A stretch of DNA of 6,544 nt from CALBTQ01 sp036725605 (GTDB lineage Bacteria > Lernaellota > Lernaellaia > Lernaellales > Lernaellaceae): assembly GCA_036725605.1 (NCBI GenBank), contig DAIMDW010000074.1:1-6544 (forward strand), read 5' to 3'. Positions 1-4,903 of the stretch are shown piece after piece. The stretch's first letter is position 1. The number at the start of each line of letters is the position of its first letter. A program made the translations under genes and the position numbers. The notes below the pieces were generated by a model, which saw only the letters and a program-made list of their open reading frames with translations, was not told the DNA's origin and did no database searches.

Positions 1-713
1 CGGTTGATGGATCGCTGAATGAAACCGTCGGCGAGAATCGAAACACCACAGTGGGCCGCAAGGCGACGGAAACCGTCAAAGGCAAGTCGCTGCGTGTTCT
101 GGAAAAAGGCGAGACGGCGATTCACGGCGTGCTCGACGACGTGGCCACGTTCGACGATCCCGACGATGAGAACTTCCTCAAGCTCAAATCCGCCGCGACC
201 AAGACCGAAGTCATGGGCAACCACGTCCAGCGGGTCGAGGGCGGGCAAACCGTCGACGTCGAGGGGCTGCAAAGCGTTACGGTCGGCTCCGATCGCAAGG
301 GGAAAATCCTCGGCGCGGATTTCGAAGCTGTGGCCAAATCCAAGCAGGTTCTGGTCGGCGGCAACCTGGACATCATGGTCGCCAACGCGATGGGCGTTCC
401 GGCTCCCGCTGCGATCCAGATCGGCAGCCCGCCGCCCATGATCAACTGCTGGGGCGGCGTATTCATTCCCGGCGCATCGGCTCCGATGGTCAACGGCACG
501 ACCCTTTCCACGGCGTTCACCACCTATACCACCGCAATCAATACGGCGCTGGGCGTCCTTGCTGGTGCGTTTTCCGGTCCCAATCCGGTCATCGGCTCGC
601 AGATCGCCACGGCGCTGGGAACTTTCAACACTGCTGTCGCCGCCGCTGTCAGCGCGTTGCTGTCGGCCATTACCGCGTCGCTTTCGACGCGCCAGTTTTT
701 TGCGGTGCCGTGA
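1..713 (+). CDS. Phage tail spike / baseplate assembly protein V-like (gpV/gp5/VgrG family), 5' end missing
   Basis: The frame is open from position 3 and continues upstream of the window, so this is the C-terminal 236 residues of a larger protein. A GTG at 51 could be mistaken for a start, but it lies inside a repeat unit and is not the true start. The visible part begins with five consecutive eight-residue units (VDGSLNET, VGENRNTT, VGRKATET and two more), then a 29-residue break, then seven more units (VMGNHVQR, VEGGQTVD, VEGLQSVT, VGSDRKGK and so on). This spacing matches the VxGxxxxx octads that form the trimeric beta-helix needle of T4 gp5 and related spikes. The last 111 residues carry one charged residue only and are rich in Ala, Thr, Ser and apolar residues. 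By family role the protein forms the membrane-piercing tip under the tail tube. The upstream OB-fold and hub part is not visible, so gpV-like and VgrG-like cannot be separated. The family call is strong; the subfamily is inferred. Confidence 0.85.
   Translation, partial: VDGSLNETVGENRNTTVGRKATETVKGKSLRVLEKGETAIHGVLDDVATFDDPDDENFLKLKSAATKTEVMGNHVQRVEGGQTVDVEGLQSVTVGSDRKGKILGADFEAVAKSKQVLVGGNLDIMVANAMGVPAPAAIQIGSPPPMINCWGGVFIPGASAPMVNGTTLSTAFTTYTTAINTALGVLAGAFSGPNPVIGSQIATALGTFNTAVAAAVSALLSAITASLSTRQFFAVP
3..122 (+). repeat. Five octapeptide beta-helix repeats in the spike (first block)
   Basis: Five in-frame 24-base units start at 3, 27, 51, 75 and 99. They encode units led by V, V, V, V and L, with Gly, Asp or Lys often in the next positions. 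The repeat is at protein level; the DNA units have diverged. It probably continues upstream of the window. Confidence 0.75.
210..377 (+). repeat. Seven octapeptide beta-helix repeats in the spike (second block)
   Basis: Seven in-frame 24-base units start at 210, 234, 258, 282, 306, 330 and 354. Each opens with Val or Ile, and Gly is frequent at position 2 or 3 (VEGGQTVD, VEGLQSVT, VGGNLDIM). This is the T4 gp5 type VxGxxxxx register. The block is separated from the first by 29 residues (positions 123-209) that contain an acidic stretch, DDPDDE. Confidence 0.8.
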
Positions 714-730
714 TGGGTTGGGAGAAGGCC

Positions 731-736
731 AAGGAG
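731..736 (+). promoter_or_regulatory. Shine-Dalgarno AAGGAG deciding the start at 743
   Basis: AAGGAG lies six bases before the ATG at 743. The alternative in-frame ATG at 713, which overlaps the spike stop as TGATG, has no purine-rich motif upstream. This favours 743 as the start of the small ORF. Confidence 0.6.
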
Positions 737-742
737 CCGGGC

Positions 743-889
743 ATGGTCAAACGGCTCAAGCGGATCGCGCAGCTGGTGGAACTGATCCGCCAGGGATTGG
801 TGGAGCAGGAGGCAAAGCGAATCGAGGGAATGGCGAAAACGGTTCGGTACTTTCAGGGAGCGATAGGAAGCGATGAATCAGTGGGCTGA
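743..889 (+). CDS. Small basic helical protein of unknown function (48 aa) between spike and next gene
   Basis: This short ORF begins MVKRLKRIAQLVELIRQ and ends at a TGA at 887-889, 17 bases inside the next gene. The same frame is open back to an ATG at 713 that overlaps the spike stop; starting there would give 58 residues. I prefer 743 because of the AAGGAG motif six bases upstream. The protein is rich in Lys, Arg, Leu, Ile and Glu, with a pattern expected for one amphipathic helix; there is no signal peptide or Cys cluster. I do not recognise a family. Its place in the operon and the tight overlaps suggest a small tail-assembly or baseplate accessory protein, but that is inference from position only. 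It could also be a spacer ORF that serves mainly to couple translation of the following gene. Confidence 0.5.
   Translation: MVKRLKRIAQLVELIRQGLVEQEAKRIEGMAKTVRYFQGAIGSDESVG
855..870 (+). promoter_or_regulatory. Two candidate ribosome binding sites before 873
   Basis: AGGGAG at 855-860 is 12 bases and AGGAAG at 865-870 is 2 bases from the ATG at 873; neither has ideal spacing alone. An in-frame TAG at 864-866 means that 873 is the first possible ATG of the next gene. Confidence 0.4.
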
Positions 890-2132
890 GTTCAATCTGC
901 AGAGCCTTTTTCCGGGGCCGGTCGCCGATGCGACCGAGCAAGTGGGAATCGTCTGCGAGCAGATCGGCACGGCCGCCGAAACCATCGCCTCGGCCATCGA
1001 GATGCTGGCCGACCTGCTGGTGGACGTGACCGATCCGCTGCGAGCCCTGATCCAGGAACTGATCACGCTACTGGAAGAAACGATGTCCGACATCCTCCAC
1101 ACCGGCATCTATTTCTACTACGACTGTGCGGGCTGGCCGTTCTACCAGGTGCGCTCCTTCGATTGGGACAAAATCAAGCAGGCGATGGCCGAAGGCGAGG
1201 CCCACGGTGCGGAAATCCGAGAGGGCGATGTGAAGCCCGAGGACCTGCCTCTTTCTACGACCGCCGTGGCCTACGGCTGGCCCGGCTGGCAGGCCCGCTG
1301 GAAGCAGTCCATCGACGACATGGGCGACCTGGAGCGGCCGATCTTTTCCGACAACGCGGAAATCGGAGCGATCTTCCTGGTCGCGGGCACGCCGTCCCTC
1401 GACGGTTTTCTCATGCTCCTGCGCGCCATCGGCGAACTGCTGGGCATCAAGGTCTTCGAGGATGCCTGGGATCGTTTCGTCGTCACCATCCTCGATGCCG
1501 ATGCCAAGAAGGGCGACCGCAGCATCGTGGTCAAGGACGTGACCGGATTCGCCGAGGACGACTGGATCGTTGTCGGACCGCTGACCGTGGCGCTGCCGGT
1601 GTTCACCTACATCAAGTCCATCGACAAGAAAACCCGGACCTTCGTGCTGACCGATCCGCTGCCCCAGGACTTCGCCAAGGGATCGCCGGTCGCCATGACC
1701 GGCTCGGCCGCAGCGGGCAACAACCGCAAACCCACCGCGCCGGACTGGGCGAACCTGACCCTTGCGGAAATCATTCCGTTTCTGGACGACCTCGATGCGC
1801 TGATCCAGAAGATCATCGGTCTTTTGCGCGTGGCCGACGGTTTCCTGGCCCTGCTCCAGGAGCTTGCGGAAATCCTCAATAAAAAGGCGCAGAAGCTGCG
1901 CCAGATCGCCCAGATGATCACCGACCTCATCGAGCGCATCATGGCGATCCTCACGCTCACCGGGCTGTTTGTACTCAAGGTCGAATCGTCCACCGGTTTC
2001 CCCGGTCTGTATGACGCGATCAGCGAGGCCGACGATTCCTTCCCGTTGCCCGCCGACTCCTTCGTGTTCGGTGCTTGCCTGCTCGCGGGCGGCGCGGACT
2101 TCGGGCCGCTGGCCGACTTTCTGGGGGTGTGA
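873..2132 (+). CDS. Putative baseplate/tail structural protein of unknown family (419 aa)
   Basis: No named family is recognised. The start is fixed by an in-frame stop at 864-866. Residues about 18-75 look helical, with regular Leu/Ile spacing. Residues about 80-200 are mixed, with many aromatics (GIYFYYDCAGWPFY, YGWPGWQARW). Residues about 203-275 form a beta-rich segment (AKKGDRSIVVKDVTGF, then TYIKSIDKKTRTFVLTDPL) of the small-barrel kind often met in phage tail proteins. Residues about 296-360 are a long run of Leu/Ile-rich amphipathic helix, likely a coiled coil, and the C-terminus is glycine-rich and apolar (LLAGGADFGPLADFLGV). No signal peptide or catalytic motif is seen. The gene lies between the spike and the wedge gene in one operon, so a role as a baseplate component near the hub is likely. 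The length argues against a tape measure. It ends one base before the next ATG. The structural role is inferred from context and composition. Confidence 0.8.
   Translation: MNQWAEFNLQSLFPGPVADATEQVGIVCEQIGTAAETIASAIEMLADLLVDVTDPLRALIQELITLLEETMSDILHTGIYFYYDCAGWPFYQVRSFDWDKIKQAMAEGEAHGAEIREGDVKPEDLPLSTTAVAYGWPGWQARWKQSIDDMGDLERPIFSDNAEIGAIFLVAGTPSLDGFLMLLRAIGELLGIKVFEDAWDRFVVTILDADAKKGDRSIVVKDVTGFAEDDWIVVGPLTVALPVFTYIKSIDKKTRTFVLTDPLPQDFAKGSPVAMTGSAAAGNNRKPTAPDWANLTLAEIIPFLDDLDALIQKIIGLLRVADGFLALLQELAEILNKKAQKLRQIAQMITDLIERIMAILTLTGLFVLKVESSTGFPGLYDAISEADDSFPLPADSFVFGACLLAGGADFGPLADFLGV
2123..2127 (+). promoter_or_regulatory. Ribosome binding site (GGGGG) for the lectin-gp25 fusion gene
   Basis: A G-run ends six bases before the ATG at 2134. 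The frame is open upstream to an ATG at 1969, but using it would overlap the preceding gene by 164 bases; the near-zero spacing and the G-run support 2134. Confidence 0.45.
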
Positions 2133-2133
2133 G

Positions 2134-3201
2134 ATGGGTTTCATCGACACCTTCGACAGCGCAATTCTCGATCCGGCGGCCTGGATTCCCTACACCGAGG
2201 GCGCAAACACTGTTTCCATCGTTGGCGGCCGCCTCAATCTCCACGCCTTTTCCGGTTCCATGTTTCAGCCGGGGATGGCGGGCGCAGGCCGATCCGTCAT
2301 GCTCCAGGGGGATTTCAGCTTGGTCGTGGACATCGATGCCACGATCACTCTCGGCCCGGCGCTTCCCTTCGGATGGGCTGCCATCGTTCTCGGCGCGCCA
2401 AGCCAGTCGCCGGAAGTGGTGGGGCTGTTCAAATTCGGGGCGCTCGACCTCGTCCTGGCGCATGTGCGCGTGGACGGCGGCATTACCGGCGTGGGGGCGA
2501 TTGAGCTTCAGCCGGGGATCAGCCAGCAGGCGGCGCGCCTTCGCATCTCCCGCTTCGGCAGCACCTGGACGACCGAGGCCGATCTGCTGGACGGCGCGGG
2601 CTATCAAGCCATGTCCCAGGTGGATGGGACGACCGGCGATATCCAGGTCATTCTCTATGCCCTGTGCTGCGGCAATCCCGTCGAGGCCTTTTTCGACAAC
2701 TACATGGAAAACGCCGCGCCGGTGGATCAATCGGCGGTGGTGACCGGATACGGCTATCCCAACCTCGGTTGCGACTTGCTCCTCGATGAGGACGGCGATC
2801 TGGCCATCTCGGTGACCGGCGACCTGGCGCTTACCCCGCGCGGCACGGTTTGCCTTCTCCAGGACATCGCGGACCTGCTGGAAACGCTGCCCGGCGACCT
2901 CTTCGGTCATCCGGAATACGGCGCGGGGATCGGACGGCTTTTCGGCGAGAGCTACAAGGCCGGATTCGTCCGTCATGTCGAGCGCGCCGTGCGCGACGCC
3001 CTGATCAACGACCCATCGGTTGCGCCGCGCCTGCTGCCGGAAACCGTCCAGGTCGACATGGAACGCTACTCCGACACCGAGCTTTCCGTATCCATCCGAG
3101 CTTCGGCGATTTCCGACGGCCAGATCGTGCCGCTCAACTTCGTCTGGCAATACGGGTTGGACGAAGTGTCGCGGATCTTCACGCGGGAGGCGGCGCAATG
3201 A
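2134..3201 (+). CDS. Baseplate wedge protein gp25/gpW-like with an N-terminal lectin-like domain (355 aa)
   Basis: The protein has two parts. Residues 1-195 resemble a concanavalin-type jelly roll: an opening FIDTFDSAILDPAAW, then VSIVGGRLNLHAF, a FSLVVDIDATI strand, ARLRISRFGSTWTTEADL and a closing VEAFFDNYME, the order seen in LamG/DUF1349-type sugar-binding folds. Residues about 213-340 match the gp25/gpW wedge family: CDLLLDEDGDLAISVTGDLA, LTPRGTVCLLQDIADLLETL, PGDLFGHPEYGAGIGRLFGE, RHVERAVRDALINDP, and a final beta part ending PLNFVWQY. By family role gp25/gpW sits at the base of the sheath in the inner baseplate and starts sheath assembly. Typical members are about 110-150 residues, so the extra N-terminal half is notable. 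I see no stop or credible internal ribosome binding site between the halves. Its stop overlaps the baseplate J start (ATGA). The gp25 call is firm; the lectin fold is recognised by pattern only. Confidence 0.9.
   Translation: MGFIDTFDSAILDPAAWIPYTEGANTVSIVGGRLNLHAFSGSMFQPGMAGAGRSVMLQGDFSLVVDIDATITLGPALPFGWAAIVLGAPSQSPEVVGLFKFGALDLVLAHVRVDGGITGVGAIELQPGISQQAARLRISRFGSTWTTEADLLDGAGYQAMSQVDGTTGDIQVILYALCCGNPVEAFFDNYMENAAPVDQSAVVTGYGYPNLGCDLLLDEDGDLAISVTGDLALTPRGTVCLLQDIADLLETLPGDLFGHPEYGAGIGRLFGESYKAGFVRHVERAVRDALINDPSVAPRLLPETVQVDMERYSDTELSVSIRASAISDGQIVPLNFVWQYGLDEVSRIFTREAAQ
3185..3190 (+). promoter_or_regulatory. Ribosome binding site GGGAGG for the baseplate J gene
   Basis: GGGAGG is seven bases before the ATG at 3198 and decides that start over upstream in-frame starts (from 2850) that would lie inside the wedge gene. 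Confidence 0.65.
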
Positions 3202-4328
3202 TCATCCGCACCTACGACCAGATCGTCGCCGACATGCTGGCCAAGATCGCCGCACGCACCAAGCTCACGAACTTCAACGTGGGTTCCATCGTCCGCACCC
3301 TGGTGGAAATTCTCGGCGCGGCCATTGCCGACCTGGGCGACCTGACGCTCGCCTGCCTCAAGGCGGGATTTATTGCTACGGCTACGGGGTACTGGCTCGA
3401 CCTCAAGGCCAAGGAGTTCGGCGTCACGCGACACCCGGCCAAGGCGACCGAGGGCATCGTCTATTTCTGCCGGTCGGTTCCCAAGAACGAAAATATCGTC
3501 ATCCCGGCGGGAACCATCGCCTCCACACTCAAGGACCAGAAAGGCAAGGCGTATCGGTTCTTCACCAAGGACGAGGCGATCCTGGCGGCGGGAACCACCG
3601 AGATCGAAGCAGCCATTATCGCCGAGCAGCCCGGCGCGGCGCACAACGTCGGTCCCGGTTCGATCCAGAAGACTGCCATTCACATTCGAGGCGTGGATCG
3701 TGTCGAGAATCGCGCCGACTGGATCACCAGCGAAGGCACCGACGAGGAAGCCGACGCTTCACTGCGGGCGCGTTGCTTTCTAGCCTGGGAGGAACTGACC
3801 CAGGGCAGCACGGAACGAGCCTACATCTCGTGGGCATTGTCCGATGCCAGGGTCACCAGCGCCTTCGTCAACTCGCAGCACCCGCGCGGCCAGGGAACGG
3901 TCAACGTCTACATCCTCGGCGCGGGTGGTATGCCGTCCCAAAACCTGATCGACGATGTCCAAGCCATTATCGATGAGAACCGTCCTCTCTGCGTGGACGC
4001 CCTTGTCCTCGCCCCCGACGAGATTGAGGTCGACCTCGACTTCGCCATCGTGCCCAGGCGGTGGGTGCCCACGTCGACCATCGAGGCCGAGGTAAGAAAG
4101 CGCCTGCAGGCGTACTTCAATCCCCAGGGCGATCCGGCTTACCCGTGGATCGAGTCCTTGGGCGTGGGAGAGAAGGTCGTCTTCCACCAGCTGGTCGAGA
4201 TCGTCATGAGCGTGGATGGCGTGTACGACGTTCGCTTCGTTTCGCCCCTTGTGGACATCGACGTGGACACCGACGAACTACCCACCATCCGGACGCTTGC
4301 GATCCGCTTCGAAGGAGCCGTGGCATGA
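3198..4328 (+). CDS. Baseplate assembly protein J-like (376 aa)
   Basis: This is a member of the Baseplate_J family (P2 gpJ, Mu gp47, T4 gp6 type), which forms the wedge ring that joins the central hub to the periphery of the baseplate. Family signs are an N-terminal helical segment (IIRTYDQIVADMLAKI), a GYWLDLKAKEFGVTRHPA segment where members usually read LDxxAxxxGxxR, IPAGTIAST at 102-110, the HNVGPGSI loop at 149-156, and the strongly typical TDEEADASLRAR at 181-192 followed by LTQGSTERAYISWAL at 200-214. The C-terminal half has the usual helix-strand units (VNVYILGAGGMPSQ, TIEAEVRKRLQAYFNP). The length is ordinary for the family. The start ATG overlaps the preceding stop (ATGA) and its own stop overlaps the next start in the same way, so the three wedge genes are probably translationally coupled. 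No damage is seen. Confidence 0.95.
   Translation: MIIRTYDQIVADMLAKIAARTKLTNFNVGSIVRTLVEILGAAIADLGDLTLACLKAGFIATATGYWLDLKAKEFGVTRHPAKATEGIVYFCRSVPKNENIVIPAGTIASTLKDQKGKAYRFFTKDEAILAAGTTEIEAAIIAEQPGAAHNVGPGSIQKTAIHIRGVDRVENRADWITSEGTDEEADASLRARCFLAWEELTQGSTERAYISWALSDARVTSAFVNSQHPRGQGTVNVYILGAGGMPSQNLIDDVQAIIDENRPLCVDALVLAPDEIEVDLDFAIVPRRWVPTSTIEAEVRKRLQAYFNPQGDPAYPWIESLGVGEKVVFHQLVEIVMSVDGVYDVRFVSPLVDIDVDTDELPTIRTLAIRFEGAVA
4311..4317 (+). promoter_or_regulatory. Ribosome binding site GAAGGAG for the gpI-like gene
   Basis: GAAGGAG lies seven bases before the ATG at 4325, the strongest Shine-Dalgarno sequence in the window. It fixes this start over an upstream in-frame start (4061) that would be inside the J gene. 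Confidence 0.7.
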
Positions 4329-4903
4329 GCAAGATCGGTGAATACCTCTGGTGGATTCTGCCCGGCTTTTTGAAGAAGAAAGGCGCGGTCGATCCCGCCG
4401 GGTCCACGACCTGGAATCTCGTCACGATCCAGGGAGAAACCCTCGACGCCTCCAAGGGCGAGATCGTCGCCATGCGCGCCCAGCACGCCGTGGAAACCGC
4501 CGAGGGCGAGCATCTGGACGCTCTGGGTGAAGAACGCGAGACGCGGCGGTTTGAGAACGAATCCGACGCCGCCTACCGGCAGCGGATCTTCCAGGCGGCC
4601 GCGAACAAACAGAAAGTCGGCACCAAGCCCCACATGCTGCAGATGCTGCTGGACTTGGGCTTCGGCGCACAGGTGGTCGAGGTCTGGACGATCACCCGGC
4701 GCTACTGGGCTGAATTCATCGTGCGTCTGTGGGATGCGGGAAACCCGATCACTGTCACCCAGGACGAACTCTACCGCGAGGTGGACCGCAACCGCCCGGC
4801 GCATGCCCGCGCCGTATACCAGATCGAACTGCAGTTGGACGTGTATGACGACGAGGAACTTTTCGATACGGCGAATCAGTTTGATTCGTGGAGACTCCCA
4901 TGA
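4325..4903 (+). CDS. Phage tail protein gpI-like / Mu gp48-like (192 aa)
   Basis: The position directly after baseplate J and before the fibre, and a length near 190 residues, match P2 gpI and Mu gp48/YmfQ (DUF2313), which complete the wedge and link it to the tail fibre. Visible family features are an N-terminal LPGFLKKKGAVDPAGST, a helical middle part, EGEHLDALGEERETRRF at 60-76, and ESDAAYRQRI at 79-88, a motif common to this group and to baseplate J relatives. The second half (KQKVGTKPHMLQMLLDLGFG, then RRYWAEFIVRLWDAG) looks like a mixed alpha/beta domain. Both ends use ATGA-type overlaps with the neighbours. The exact subfamily (gpI or gp48) cannot be told by eye. No sign of truncation. 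Confidence 0.85.
   Translation: MSKIGEYLWWILPGFLKKKGAVDPAGSTTWNLVTIQGETLDASKGEIVAMRAQHAVETAEGEHLDALGEERETRRFENESDAAYRQRIFQAAANKQKVGTKPHMLQMLLDLGFGAQVVEVWTITRRYWAEFIVRLWDAGNPITVTQDELYREVDRNRPAHARAVYQIELQLDVYDDEELFDTANQFDSWRLP
4873..4887 (+). other. Perfect 6-bp inverted repeat just before the fibre ribosome binding site
   Basis: The arms are GAATCA (4873-4878) and TGATTC (4882-4887) with a GTT loop. It lies within the last codons of the gpI-like gene and two bases before the GGAG of the fibre gene. It could form a small RNA hairpin, or it may be chance. There is no T-run, so it is not a terminator. Confidence 0.3.
4890..4893 (+). promoter_or_regulatory. Ribosome binding site GGAG for the tail fibre gene
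   Basis: GGAG is six bases before the ATG at 4900. That ATG overlaps the TGA of the gpI-like gene. Confidence 0.5.

Noticed and set aside
51..713. A complete gene starting at GTG 51
   Set aside because: The frame is open upstream to the window edge and the octad repeat continues across 51, so the real start is outside the window.
1068..2150. Long open frame on the minus strand (360 codons)
   Set aside because: It lies opposite the 419-residue gene. Its translation is rich in Arg, His, Gly and Asp with no recognisable domain, as expected for the antisense of GC-rich coding DNA.
2020..3198. Long open frame on the minus strand (392 codons)
   Set aside because: It lies opposite the wedge gene, which has clear gp25 motifs; low-complexity His/Arg-rich antisense product.
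1969..3201. Longer version of the lectin-gp25 gene starting at 1969
   Set aside because: It would overlap the preceding gene by 164 bases and add a Ser/Arg/Pro-rich leader that is the off-frame reading of that gene; 2134 has the ribosome binding site and near-zero spacing.
2850..4328. Longer version of baseplate J starting at 2850
   Set aside because: The added leader is an Arg-rich off-frame reading of the gp25 domain; the ATG at 3198 has GGGAGG and gives the normal family N-terminus.
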